The notes below the pieces were generated by a model. It was not told the DNA's origin, ran no database searches, and was given only the letters and a program-made list of their open reading frames with translations. A DNA stretch of 64,000 bases from Mycoplasma sp. CAG:776 (GTDB lineage Bacteria > Bacillota_I > Bacilli_A > RF39 > UBA660): the NCBI GenBank assembly GCA_000438195.1, contig FR903078.1:62001-126000 (forward strand), given 5' to 3'. Numbering within the stretch: the stretch's first letter is position 1; each line of letters opens with the position of its first letter. A program made the position numbers and the translations under genes. Positions 52,610 to 61,593 of this stretch are shown one piece after another.

Positions 52610-53902
52610 TTAAGTTTCCTCCACTTGATAAGGATTAGATATTGTTCCAGTCCCTGTTAATGAAACATTTCCTTTTAAATTGATGACTGGTTTTATATAA
52701 CACGTATCACTTGTTATCCAACCATACATATAATCAATATACCCCCCACTTCCAACATGATACATATAAGGCCTTATACCATTAAAAGAATCTACCCTAT
52801 GTGGCGATATCGTCCAATAATTATATCCAGTAAATAAATAATAGAGAGAATTACTTCCTTTTGAACCTGCAAACATTACTTCATCTATGGTAATTAGTCC
52901 AATTAACACGTTATATATATCCTTTTTGTTATTACATTTAAATGTAGGAGTATTATTATTCATTCTTGTTGTTGCTGCATAGTAAAAGGCACTTGAATTA
53001 GACCACAATGTACCATCTGTTTCTCTATCATTACAAAATCCAGTATCTGAAATATAATCGTTAAAATTACTTAAATTTTCTTTATACCAATCATCTAGAG
53101 TTGTTTTTATTGTGGCAGAAATTTCTGAATTAGAAGATGTCGGTCTTTGAATATTTGGCTCATAGGTAAATCCAACATAATAGCTCCCGTTTCCAACATA
53201 GTTATATTGGCTCTTCATTAGTACTCTATCAATAGAATTATCACCATTAGTATGAGCAGTTGTTCCATCATAAATAAGTCGTAATGTTCCATCTCCATTC
53301 ACTCGAATAATTCGCCAATAGTATCCAGCAAAATAAACATAATTATTATTTACATCCCCTCTATAATAATATGTTTTTCCATAATCATCTTCATTTTTGT
53401 ATAGTCCAACAGTATTTTCTCCACATCCACTACTACAACTTGTTTGTGAAAAATCTGGAATGTCTTTTTCCACCTCTGTAAGTCTTAATATGTATTCTTG
53501 AGCAAGAAAATTATTTATTTTATCAAAATATAAATAACATTTTGTTCCAGATGTAGTTAAATTATCTATTCTGATTTTTCCGTCTATATATTCTAAATTA
53601 ATATCGCTAATTTTGGTTTCTTCTATTTCACAATAGCTCATTCTTTGATTTAAATCATAGCCTTCACTAGGTACAGTTTTTATATTTTCATATTCTCCAT
53701 TTTCATTTGCTTGATACATGGCTACCATTTTTAGATCATAAGGTGTATATTCGATCGTTCCATTTACTAACGGTATCGACTCAGTAGTTCGATACTTTGC
53801 TCTCGTAAAATTTAGTACTACTGTACTAATTACACCTATCACTAGTATTCCTATTAAAACATTTCTTTTTAGATGACTTCTTTTTAATACTTCAAATTTC
53901 AT
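52610..53902 (-). CDS. membrane-anchored protein paralogous to the Hint protein, with DUF6273-like C terminus
   Basis: The 430-residue protein has the same N-terminal architecture as 6583-7752: basic start, membrane helix (about 14-31), NFTRAKYRTTESIPLVNGTI (31-50), KMVAMYQANENGEYE, Cys91 and Cys122 in KCYLYFDK. The rest (about 150-430) is a different domain: FAGYYWRIIRVNGDGTLRLI, W300, FCNDRETDG, NYWTISPHRV, and the end PVINLKGNVSLTGTGTISNP, resembling DUF6273-type extracellular domains common in gut Bacillota. Two Cys (156, 160) sit in a SSCSSGCG-like segment. It is divergent from a tandem-HTH XRE gene. Its role is unknown; exposure on the cell surface is inferred. Confidence 0.7.
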   Translation of the reverse strand: MKFEVLKRSHLKRNVLIGILVIGVISTVVLNFTRAKYRTTESIPLVNGTIEYTPYDLKMVAMYQANENGEYENIKTVPSEGYDLNQRMSYCEIEETKISDINLEYIDGKIRIDNLTTSGTKCYLYFDKINNFLAQEYILRLTEVEKDIPDFSQTSCSSGCGENTVGLYKNEDDYGKTYYYRGDVNNNYVYFAGYYWRIIRVNGDGTLRLIYDGTTAHTNGDNSIDRVLMKSQYNYVGNGSYYVGFTYEPNIQRPTSSNSEISATIKTTLDDWYKENLSNFNDYISDTGFCNDRETDGTLWSNSSAFYYAATTRMNNNTPTFKCNNKKDIYNVLIGLITIDEVMFAGSKGSNSLYYLFTGYNYWTISPHRVDSFNGIRPYMYHVGSGGYIDYMYGWITSDTCYIKPVINLKGNVSLTGTGTISNPYQVEET

Positions 53903-54081
53903 AGTTATTCTCCTTTATGAAGCTATACTTCATTTTTTAATTTATGTAAGCTATGACAAGTTTCCTAGCTTATAGATAAATTATAATTTGAGCTAGTTTA
54001 AAAGTCAAGAAAAAGTTTTTTATTTTGCACACTTAGTTAAATTTAATTAGGATAAATGAGAAAATTTGTTTGGTGATAAGT
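53903..54081. promoter_or_regulatory. divergent promoter/leader region between anchored-protein gene and XRE gene
   Basis: On the minus strand TTGACT and TATAAT with 17 bases between them form the promoter of the anchored-protein gene. The leader has two hairpins (TAAGCTA/TAGCTTA and TGAAGTATAGCTTCA) before AAGGAGAATAACT, the same order as at 7753-7934. On the plus strand the XRE gene has GGTGAT before its ATG. Confidence 0.6.
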
Positions 54082-54537
54082 ATGGAATATAAACTTAATT
54101 TAAAAAAAATTCGTGAGATTAATAGCATGAGCCAAAAAGATTTTGCGGACATTCTTGGAATTGACAGAACAGTTTATAATAAATATGAGAATGAATATGA
54201 ATTAATTCCTATTAAACATTTGATCTCTCTTTCTAATTTTTTTAACTTTTCTCTTGATTATGTTCTCGGGATTAAAGATTTAAATGATAATAACTTAAAA
54301 TATAATAGAGAAACAGATTTAAAAATGATAGGTGCAAGAATACAAACGTGGCGTAAAAGTAATAAATTAACGCAAGAAAAATTAGCCAAAGAATTAAATA
54401 CCAATAAATCAGTTATTTGTAATTATGAGAAAGGAAGGAATTTGATTGCTACTCCTTTCCTTTATCAAATTTGTAAAAAATATCATGTTTCTGCTGATTA
54501 TCTTTTAGGAAGAATAGATAAAGACCCTCACAAATGA
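54082..54537 (+). CDS. tandem-HTH XRE regulator
   Basis: The ~151-residue protein has two Cro/C1 HTH domains (IREINSMSQKDFADILGIDR; WRKSNKLTQEKLAKELNTNK), each followed by the YHVSADYLLG / FFNFSLDYVLG element. It is built like the proteins at 40086 and 61594. Divergent from the anchored-protein gene. Likely regulator of that gene; ligand unknown. Ends in a bidirectional terminator. Confidence 0.8.
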   Translation: MEYKLNLKKIREINSMSQKDFADILGIDRTVYNKYENEYELIPIKHLISLSNFFNFSLDYVLGIKDLNDNNLKYNRETDLKMIGARIQTWRKSNKLTQEKLAKELNTNKSVICNYEKGRNLIATPFLYQICKKYHVSADYLLGRIDKDPHK

Positions 54538-54546
54538 GAGTCTTTT
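54520..54546. terminator. bidirectional terminator between XRE and reductase genes
   Basis: AAAGACCCTCA pairs with TGAGAGTCTTT around a short CAAA loop, with flanking A and T runs. Confidence 0.75.
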
Positions 54547-54573
54547 AATTTTTTTATTTCTTACTATTTGATA

Positions 54574-55704
54574 TTATATATCTAACTTTATAACAATATC
54601 ACTATCAGGAAAAGCTACACATGGATGAATATAGTCATTTAGAGATTCTGCTTTTTTTAGAGCAGCTCCAATCATTTTTACTTTTCCTTCTAATAGAATA
54701 CTACGGCAATAGCCACATTCTCCTACTCGACATAGAGATGGAGCTTTAATTCCCGCTCTTTCCATAGCAACCAATAAGGTTTCATCATTTCGACAAGATA
54801 TTTTTTCTACCTTATCTTTCATTATTACTTTTAAATCATATGACTTTTTTTCTTCCGGTTCATATTCTACAGAAAAATTTTCATAATGAACTGATTTTCT
54901 AGGGATATTAAATTCGTTTAAAACTTCATTCATTCCTCGATATAATTCTTTAGGTCCACACATTAGAACTGTATTGAATTCTTTTATATAAGGTTCTAAT
55001 GTTTCTTTAGATAAACGTTCATGTAAGTATCCATCTTTCTTTTCTCTAGTCAATGTTAAAATAAATTTTACTTTTTTTGATTTTTTACTAATTTCTTCTA
55101 TTTCTTTTTTAAAAATAATATCATCATATGTTTTTACACTATAAAATATAGTTAAATTACAATCATATATTCCTTCTATAATTGCATGGGCTAAAGACAT
55201 AAATGGTGTTATTCCGCTTCCACCTGCAATAGCAATTACATTTTCTTCATCTCTTATAGGATTAAAACCAAAATCACCAGCAGGATTACTAACATCTAGA
55301 TGATCTCCCACTTTTATCTCATCTAGCATATAATTGCTTACTAACCCACCTTCTACTCTTTTTATAGTAATTTTATAAATATCCTTATTTGCCAAGCTTG
55401 GGCTAGAACTTATGGAATAAGCTCTGGTAACAGAAGATGAATTTATGGTTACATGAATTGTAATATACTGTCCAGCTTTAAAAGGCGCTAAGTGTGGAGT
55501 GGAAGAATTTTTATTGGCTGTTAAAGTAAAGGTTTTTACATCTGGTGCTTCTTCCACAATATCTGTTACAATTACATGATAAATATCAGAAAATTTTGAC
55601 ACTTCCTTATCAATATAAGTATCTTCAATTGTTTTTTTACTAGAACTTTTAATAATATCTTTTCTTTCCTTTTTTATTTTTTCTATCTTTTCTATGGGTT
55701 CCAT
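54574..55704 (-). CDS. FNR-type flavin reductase with C-terminal 2Fe-2S domain
   Basis: The 376-residue protein has an FAD-binding barrel (GQYITIHVTINSSSVTRAYS, RAYS being the FAD motif), an NAD(P) domain (AIAGGSGITPFMSLAHAII, VLMCGPKELYRG) and a C-terminal plant-type ferredoxin domain with Cys in APSLCRVGECGYCRSILLEG and HPCVAFP. This order matches NADH oxidoreductases such as Hcr and oxygenase reductases. It is the last gene of the phosphoketolase/CrtI-like operon. The ~45-residue N-terminal extension is lysine-rich. Its electron acceptor is unknown. Confidence 0.85.
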   Translation of the reverse strand: MEPIEKIEKIKKERKDIIKSSSKKTIEDTYIDKEVSKFSDIYHVIVTDIVEEAPDVKTFTLTANKNSSTPHLAPFKAGQYITIHVTINSSSVTRAYSISSSPSLANKDIYKITIKRVEGGLVSNYMLDEIKVGDHLDVSNPAGDFGFNPIRDEENVIAIAGGSGITPFMSLAHAIIEGIYDCNLTIFYSVKTYDDIIFKKEIEEISKKSKKVKFILTLTREKKDGYLHERLSKETLEPYIKEFNTVLMCGPKELYRGMNEVLNEFNIPRKSVHYENFSVEYEPEEKKSYDLKVIMKDKVEKISCRNDETLLVAMERAGIKAPSLCRVGECGYCRSILLEGKVKMIGAALKKAESLNDYIHPCVAFPDSDIVIKLDI

Positions 55705-57192
55705 TTAAATCTCCTTTCTTTCTTCTTCTAATAATTTTTCTGTTATATAATATCCACTATAAAAGGCATTGTCTACTCCACTACCAAAAAGAGAACTGCC
55801 ACCAACAAAACTCAAATTTGGATCTTTTTCTTCTTCATAAGATAAAAGGCGATGAATACTATTATCATATCCTAAGCGCATTGCTCCAAATATACACCCG
55901 TTTATATTATTAGTAAAGCGCTCAAATGTAAAAGGAGTTGCAATCTCAATTTCTTCAATATATTCTTTTATATCTATACCAAAAGTAGATTCAAATTCTT
56001 CTATTAACTCATTTGCTAATATTTCTTTTATTTGATAATAGTTGCTTTTATTTACACTATTCCATACATCACCATAATATAGAGTTTTTAAAACTAGTAT
56101 CGTAGTATTCTTTGGACTAGCAGATTCATTTACAATATTAGGAACTATTGCTTCTATTGTATGATGAGAAAACTTCTTCATATTTTTGATGTTTATTTCA
56201 CTGTTTAAATTATCAAATTCATAATAGCGATAATTATATAGTTTTAAATCTTGATATGATTTATTTAAACCTAAATAAACCACTAAACCATTCATTGATA
56301 ATGTTCGAGCATTTTCTTTTTTTATAGCAAAATCATTAGTTTCTTTTACTAAATTTTTATATACATAGCGTTCTGATAAGTTACAGATAACTTTTTTAGC
56401 ATAATATTTTGTGCCATCTTCTAAAACAACTTCTTTTTTATTTTCTTTATCTATTATTTCTTTTACACAAGAACGATAATATATCTTTCCTCCTAATTCT
56501 TCATATCTTTTTACCATTTGTAGTACAAAATCAATATTTTTATTTTTTAGAGCTACTGGTCTTTTAAATATATATTTATACATATATTCTGCAAAATCGA
56601 TGAAATTTAATTTATTTAAAGGGCTTCCTATCTCTATCCAATTATATCCTAATATATGTATAGTATCATTAGGTAGGTTTAAATCTACTAATGCTTCATA
56701 AACATTTTTATCTAAATACTTTATAAAATTAGGAAAATCCTTTTCAACGTTATCTCTTCCTTTTTTTATAGCACCTAATGCCTCATGAATTTCTTTTAAT
56801 ACTGGTAATAAACTTCTAAAAGTGCTTATTGAGCCACTATGTAATTCTTCTAATTGCAGTACCCAATCATCAATTTCTCCCTTAATATTTTCTTCAAAGT
56901 TATTTTCTCTACTTTTTATTTTGATATTATAAGGAATGGGTAAAGTTTCTATTTCTACACCATACTTTTTCAATATTCGTTGTAATGAGCCAATATGTTC
57001 TTCATTACCATAGTCCATTAAGTCATATAATGACACATCAAATTCAAATCTTCCTCTTTTAAAAGTTGTTACATATCCTCCCGGTAAACTATTTTTCTCT
57101 AATATTAAAACCTTTTTATTATTTGACACTAAATTTAGACCAGCACTAAGCCCTCCTATTCCTGCACCTACAATAATGTAATCATAATTCAT
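55705..57192 (-). CDS. CrtI-like FAD-dependent oxidoreductase (phytoene desaturase family)
   Basis: The ~495-residue protein has a Rossmann FAD motif at the start (DYIIVGAGIGGLSAGLNLVS), the FAD region GGYVTTFKRGRFEFDVSLYD, and the C-terminal FVGGSSLFGSGVDNAFYSGY found in carotenoid desaturases and retinol saturases. No other carotenoid genes are in the window, so another unsaturated substrate is possible. I chose the ATG at 57192-57190 behind AAGGAAGGGATCAAT; the phosphoketolase stop overlaps it by 11 bases. It lies between phosphoketolase and the reductase. Confidence 0.82.
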   Translation of the reverse strand: MNYDYIIVGAGIGGLSAGLNLVSNNKKVLILEKNSLPGGYVTTFKRGRFEFDVSLYDLMDYGNEEHIGSLQRILKKYGVEIETLPIPYNIKIKSRENNFEENIKGEIDDWVLQLEELHSGSISTFRSLLPVLKEIHEALGAIKKGRDNVEKDFPNFIKYLDKNVYEALVDLNLPNDTIHILGYNWIEIGSPLNKLNFIDFAEYMYKYIFKRPVALKNKNIDFVLQMVKRYEELGGKIYYRSCVKEIIDKENKKEVVLEDGTKYYAKKVICNLSERYVYKNLVKETNDFAIKKENARTLSMNGLVVYLGLNKSYQDLKLYNYRYYEFDNLNSEINIKNMKKFSHHTIEAIVPNIVNESASPKNTTILVLKTLYYGDVWNSVNKSNYYQIKEILANELIEEFESTFGIDIKEYIEEIEIATPFTFERFTNNINGCIFGAMRLGYDNSIHRLLSYEEEKDPNLSFVGGSSLFGSGVDNAFYSGYYITEKLLEEERKEI

Positions 57193-59551
57193 ATTGATCC
57201 CTTCCTTTAAAATCAAATTCAAATTCTGTAACTTCTTTCATGTCTATACCAAATTCTTTAATATATTTCTTATGCTTAGCTAGCATAATATCACAATAAT
57301 CATTTAATTTAATTGCTTCTATAGAATTGATTTTTAAATGCTTAATGGCTAATTTTACTAAATTGTATCGATCTATTTTATTTAAAACACGCATATCAAA
57401 TGATGTTGTGATCGCTCCTTCTTCTACATATCCTCTTACATGTAAATTATTATTTGTCCTTTTATATGTTAGTTCATGAATTAAATTAGGATATCCATGA
57501 AAAGCAAAGATGATAGGCTTATCCTTTGTAAATAATTTATCATATTCTAAATCACTTAAGCCGTGAGGATGATCTTCCTCTGAAACCAAACGCATCAAAT
57601 CAATTATATTTACTACTCTTACCTTTATATTTGGAATATTTTTTCGTAATATTACAGAAGCAGCTAAAATTTCAAGATTTGGAGTATCCCCCGCACTTGC
57701 TAAAACAATATCGGGATTTCCCTCATCATTGCTAGCAAAATCTAGGATCCCTATTCCCTTTCGACAATGCTCAATTGCTCTATTTTGATCTAACCATTGA
57801 TATGATAAATGTTTACTAGCTACAACAACATTTACATAATTCTTTGTTCGTGTAATATGATCAAAAGTAGAAAGTAAAGTATTTGCATCTATTGGTAGAT
57901 AAATTCGTACTATTTCTGGTTTCTTAGTAACAATATGATTTAAAAATCCAGGATCTTGGTGTGTATAACCATTATGATCTTGTTGCCAGACATGACTTGA
58001 TAAAATAATATTTAAACTAGATATCGGAGAACGCCAAGGTAATTCTTTACATATTTTTAACCATTTTGCATGTTGGGAGACCATCGAATCAATAATACGG
58101 CTAAAAGATTCATAGGTATGAAGAAAACCATGTCTTCCTGTTAATAAATATCCTTCTAGCATTCCTTCACATGCATGTTCAGATAAAATAGTATCAATAA
58201 TTGCTCCATTAGTATTTAAATATTCATCTGTTTCTATCGTCTCACCATTCCATTTACGGTTTGTTACTTCAAAAACATGGCTTAGACGATTACTTAAAGC
58301 TTCATCTGGTCCAAAAATACGATAATTATTAGGATTTAATTTAATAATATCACGAATGAAAGCGGATAATATCGTCATATCGCTTTCTTTTCTTGTTCCT
58401 GGTGTTTCAACATCTATTGTATAATTGCGATAATCAGGAATATTTAATTCTTTTAATAATAAACCACCATTTGCATGGACATTAGCACCCATTCGTAACT
58501 CTTTTTTAGGAATTAATTCTTGTAATCCTTTTTTTAAAGAACCAGTTTCATCAAATAATTCCCATGGACGATAGCTTTTTAGCCATTCTTCTAGAATTTC
58601 TAAATTCGTTTCATGTTCTTTATCAACTGCTACAGGTACTTGATGAGCTCTAAAAGTTCCTTCTACGATTTTTTCTTCCACAATTTTAGGTCCTGTCCAT
58701 CCTTTAGGGGTTTTTAAAACAATCATCGGCCAAAACGGTCTAGTTTGATCTTTTTGAGCTTTCTTTTTTATTTCTTGTACTTTCAAAACAATACTATCTA
58801 AAACCGTAGCCATTCTTTCATGAATTTGAGATTCATTTTCATATTCTACAAAATACGGTTCCCATCCCATTCCTTCTAAATACATGGTTAATTCTTCTTT
58901 ACTAATTCTTGCTAATATAGTTGGATTAGCAATTTTATATCCATTTAAATGTAAAATAGGTAGAACTACACCATCAGTCAAAGGATTTAAAAATTTATTT
59001 AATTGCCAACTAGTAGCTAGCGGTCCTGTTTCTGCTTCACCATCCCCGATAATACATGTGGCCCAAAGGTCTGGATTATCTAAAACAGCTCCAAAAGCAT
59101 GGGATAAACTATATCCTAGTTCTCCACCTTCATTTATACTTCCAGGTACTTCTGGTGCTACATGGCTTGATGTTCCTCCAGGAAAACTAAATCTTTTCAT
59201 AAGTTTTTTTAATCCTTCTTCATCATATGTTATCTCGGGATAAATTTCACTATATGTTCCTTCTAAATAAACATTCGAATAAGCTGCTCCACCACCATGA
59301 CCAGGTCCAGAAATAAAAATCATATTCAAATCATTCTTTTTAATAATTCGATTTAGGTGAACATAGCAAAAATTTTGACCAGGCGTTGTTCCCCAATGGC
59401 CAACTAATTTATTTTTTATATGTTCTAGTTTTAGTGGCTCTTTTAGTAAAGGATTATCCTTTAAATAAAGCTCACCCGCAGCTAAATAATTGGCTGCTCT
59501 AAAATAAGCATCTATTTTTTCTAATTCTAATGCACTTAATGTTCTTTTCAT
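57182..59551 (-). CDS. xfp: xylulose-5-phosphate/fructose-6-phosphate phosphoketolase
   Basis: The 789-residue thiamine-diphosphate enzyme cleaves xylulose-5-P or fructose-6-P to acetyl phosphate and an aldose phosphate. It shows GHWGTTPGQNFCYVHLNRII, GPGHGGGAAYSNVYLEGTYS, GIGDGEAETGPLATS-type CIIGDGEAETGPLATSWQLN and HDHNGY-like QQDHNGYTHQDPGFLNHI. Length is normal. It replaces or bypasses glycolysis as in heterofermentative Bacilli. First gene of an operon; the promoter region carries tandem TTACGTAA sites. Confidence 0.95.
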   Translation of the reverse strand: MKRTLSALELEKIDAYFRAANYLAAGELYLKDNPLLKEPLKLEHIKNKLVGHWGTTPGQNFCYVHLNRIIKKNDLNMIFISGPGHGGGAAYSNVYLEGTYSEIYPEITYDEEGLKKLMKRFSFPGGTSSHVAPEVPGSINEGGELGYSLSHAFGAVLDNPDLWATCIIGDGEAETGPLATSWQLNKFLNPLTDGVVLPILHLNGYKIANPTILARISKEELTMYLEGMGWEPYFVEYENESQIHERMATVLDSIVLKVQEIKKKAQKDQTRPFWPMIVLKTPKGWTGPKIVEEKIVEGTFRAHQVPVAVDKEHETNLEILEEWLKSYRPWELFDETGSLKKGLQELIPKKELRMGANVHANGGLLLKELNIPDYRNYTIDVETPGTRKESDMTILSAFIRDIIKLNPNNYRIFGPDEALSNRLSHVFEVTNRKWNGETIETDEYLNTNGAIIDTILSEHACEGMLEGYLLTGRHGFLHTYESFSRIIDSMVSQHAKWLKICKELPWRSPISSLNIILSSHVWQQDHNGYTHQDPGFLNHIVTKKPEIVRIYLPIDANTLLSTFDHITRTKNYVNVVVASKHLSYQWLDQNRAIEHCRKGIGILDFASNDEGNPDIVLASAGDTPNLEILAASVILRKNIPNIKVRVVNIIDLMRLVSEEDHPHGLSDLEYDKLFTKDKPIIFAFHGYPNLIHELTYKRTNNNLHVRGYVEEGAITTSFDMRVLNKIDRYNLVKLAIKHLKINSIEAIKLNDYCDIMLAKHKKYIKEFGIDMKEVTEFEFDFKGRDQYEL

Positions 59552-59599
59552 GTTATCACACTACCCTATTATTTATTATAACAAATTACATTTAAAAAA

Positions 59600-59659
59600 A
59601 CCATATTAACTTATGGCTATCTGTCAATTATTTAAAAATGTTACGTAATTGTTACGTAA
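59600..59659 (-). promoter_or_regulatory. xfp promoter with tandem TTACGTAA palindromes
   Basis: TTGACA (complement of 59622-59627) and TATGGT (complement of 59600-59605) with 16 bases between form a likely promoter; a second TATAAT lies further downstream. Upstream of the -35, TTACGTAA occurs twice (59641-59648 and 59652-59659), 11 bp centre to centre, i.e. one helical turn apart. This is a probable operator for a dimeric regulator. Confidence 0.55.
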
Positions 59660-59674
59660 ATTAAAAACAAGTAT

Positions 59675-59699
59675 TAAAAAATCCCGTAAATACGGGATA
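59675..59699 (-). terminator. terminator after tRNA-Ala
   Basis: The perfect stem ATCCCGTA / TACGGGAT is followed on the minus strand by a T run. Confidence 0.75.
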
Positions 59700-59709
59700 A
59701 ATTACATAT

Positions 59710-59786
59710 TGGTGGAGAATGTGGGACTCGAACCCGCGACCCTCACGGTGCAAGCGTGATGCTCTAGCCAACTGAGCTAATTCCCC
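59710..59786 (-). tRNA. tRNA-Ala, anticodon TGC
   Basis: On the minus strand GGGGAAT pairs with ATTCTCC (one mismatch), the anticodon loop CTTGCAC gives TGC, the T arm is GCGGG TTCGAGT CCCAC, and CCA is encoded. It is the substrate of the short AlaRS in this window. Confidence 0.95.
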
Positions 59787-59845
59787 AAAGAACATAACTA
59801 TCTTATCATATGAGATAGTTAAAATCAAGAGTTTTTTTAAAAAAA

Positions 59846-60043
59846 TTAATTTTTTATTTTAACTAATCCTTTTTCAATCTCTTCTAAAGCTCTCCCTAGT
59901 TCTTTTTTATTTACATATTCATTTTCTTTCATTTGAAAATGTCTATTTTCAAGCATTTGTTTACTTCTTCTTGAAGCAACATGTACTAGGATATACTTTG
60001 AATCTACAATATTTAGTAGTTTGTCTATTGATGGATATAACAT
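59846..60043 (-). CDS. rpoZ: RNA polymerase omega subunit
   Basis: The ~65-residue protein has the omega pattern MLYPSIDKLLNIVDSKYILV, HVASRRSKQM and KKELGRALEEIEKGLVKI. Omega binds and stabilises the beta' subunit. It is alone: gmk, coaBC and priA, its usual Bacilli neighbours, are not adjacent. Start ATG at 60043-60041 eight bases after GGGAG; a GTG just upstream is too close to the ribosome site. Confidence 0.9.
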   Translation of the reverse strand: MLYPSIDKLLNIVDSKYILVHVASRRSKQMLENRHFQMKENEYVNKKELGRALEEIEKGLVKIKN

Positions 60044-60130
60044 ATTCACCGCTCCCTTTTATATTATTATCATACTAAATATTTACACATTTATGAAGAT
60101 AAATTGTCAATTATTGACATAATTTTACAT

Positions 60131-60844
60131 TTAAAACAAACGCATTTGACCGTCTAGTTCTTCATTTTTTCTAGATTCTAACTCTTCTAAATGAAAGTAT
60201 TCTGGATCGTCTTCATTTATCCTTTCTCGAAATGAGCTTTTCAAATCTGCTTTTTTCTCCACCTTTATCTTCTCAGCCTTTTCATACTCTTCTAAATTTG
60301 AAATTAGCATTCCTAAGTCATATAATCCTTTATAGTTTATCTTTTTCTTGCCATTTACCTCTCGAAAGCAAACTTTATCTACAAACCGTCTCACTACATC
60401 GTAAAATTTATAATCAGCATAAGGATTAGACAAATATCCTCTAAACGAATACATTTCACTAAATAAATTTTGGTAATTGCTGTAATGGCTGATAATTACT
60501 TGTAAAAAACCCGGTTTTTTAGCTATTCTGTAAATTATTTCCTCTAAATTTTTAAAATTTAAAAACTTAGAATTTTTCGCATATGGGATTTTTATGTATC
60601 GGTTGTATTCTCTATAATAAGTGATTATTAAACCATTTCCTACATCTTTTAATTCCAATAGTCCTTTTGCTTGCAAAAATGTTTTTAATTGGGCTTCATT
60701 TTCAAATGCAGTTGTGAAAGTACATAATGCTTGCAAATTATTATTTGAAGCCAATTTGTTATCAATTGTCTCTAAATTTATTCTACTAAATCGTAAACTG
60801 TTTTTAAAAATTTGCCCTTTATCTATTGCTAAAAAATATTTCAT
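60131..60844 (-). CDS. unknown 237-residue protein
   Basis: I recognise no family. The protein is soluble and mixed (KYFLAIDKGQIFKNSLRFSR, VVRRFVDKVCFREVNGKKKI) with a charged C-terminal helix (EYFHLEELESRKNEELDGQM) ending in RLF. The start is placed at the second ATG (60844) for spacing to GAGGT. It stands between rpoZ and another unknown gene on the same strand. Confidence 0.5.
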   Translation of the reverse strand: MKYFLAIDKGQIFKNSLRFSRINLETIDNKLASNNNLQALCTFTTAFENEAQLKTFLQAKGLLELKDVGNGLIITYYREYNRYIKIPYAKNSKFLNFKNLEEIIYRIAKKPGFLQVIISHYSNYQNLFSEMYSFRGYLSNPYADYKFYDVVRRFVDKVCFREVNGKKKINYKGLYDLGMLISNLEEYEKAEKIKVEKKADLKSSFRERINEDDPEYFHLEELESRKNEELDGQMRLF

Positions 60845-60880
60845 AATCATACCTCATTGACTTTTATTATACACATTTTT

Positions 60881-61477
60881 TTAAATATAATCAATTAATA
60901 ACGTTTTTAATAAAGCTTTATTCTTATTATCTTTAGTTAACTCTATTATTTTTAATAGAAACGCAATATCTTTTTCAGGCTGTTCTAAATACATTTTAAT
61001 CACATTTTTTAGAAAAAACTCTTCATCAAATATAAGCTTATTAAGATTTTTACTATAATTTAAAATCAATTTAATTTCCAGAAATATTTGATTATTATTT
61101 TTCATTTTATCATTTATTAGATTTTTCAAATATTGGTTAATTCCACTATTTAAATCAAAAACATTAAAAAATTGGTCTTTAATTAATTGTTGATTATTAA
61201 GTGGTAAAGGTTGCAGAATCTCAAATATTTTTTTAATAGAATTATTTTTTAATACTTCTACTATAAAATCTGTTACTAAGGGCGAAAAATCTATGTCTTT
61301 ATTTAATTTATTCCATTTATATTTTGTCATTATGAAAATCCAATTATTTATGCTTTTATTTTCATCTATTTTTATAAGCTCTTTTAAAATTGAAGATAAA
61401 GCTCTTATATCTTCATCAAATTCTATATCATCTTTTAAATCATGATATAATTGTTCAATGAATGATGCTTTATCCAT
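60881..61477 (-). CDS. unknown 198-residue protein
   Basis: The protein is almost wholly helical, like a repeat or HEAT-type solenoid (LSSILKELIKIDENKSINNW, IKKIFEILQPLPLNNQQLIK, LEIKLILNYSKNLNKLIFDE). No family is recognised. Divergent from the tandem-HTH regulator at 61594, with about 115 bases between them, which suggests it is the regulator's target, like the anchored protein and the exporter at the other two loci. Confidence 0.5.
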   Translation of the reverse strand: MDKASFIEQLYHDLKDDIEFDEDIRALSSILKELIKIDENKSINNWIFIMTKYKWNKLNKDIDFSPLVTDFIVEVLKNNSIKKIFEILQPLPLNNQQLIKDQFFNVFDLNSGINQYLKNLINDKMKNNNQIFLEIKLILNYSKNLNKLIFDEEFFLKNVIKMYLEQPEKDIAFLLKIIELTKDNKNKALLKTLLIDYI

Positions 61478-61593
61478 ACTATCACCTAATATAATTTTAT
61501 CATATAAAGGTCTTATTGTAAAACATTATACATTTAAACTCCAAATTGTTAATAATTACGTATTTTTTGAGAAAATTATTACTGGTGATATAT

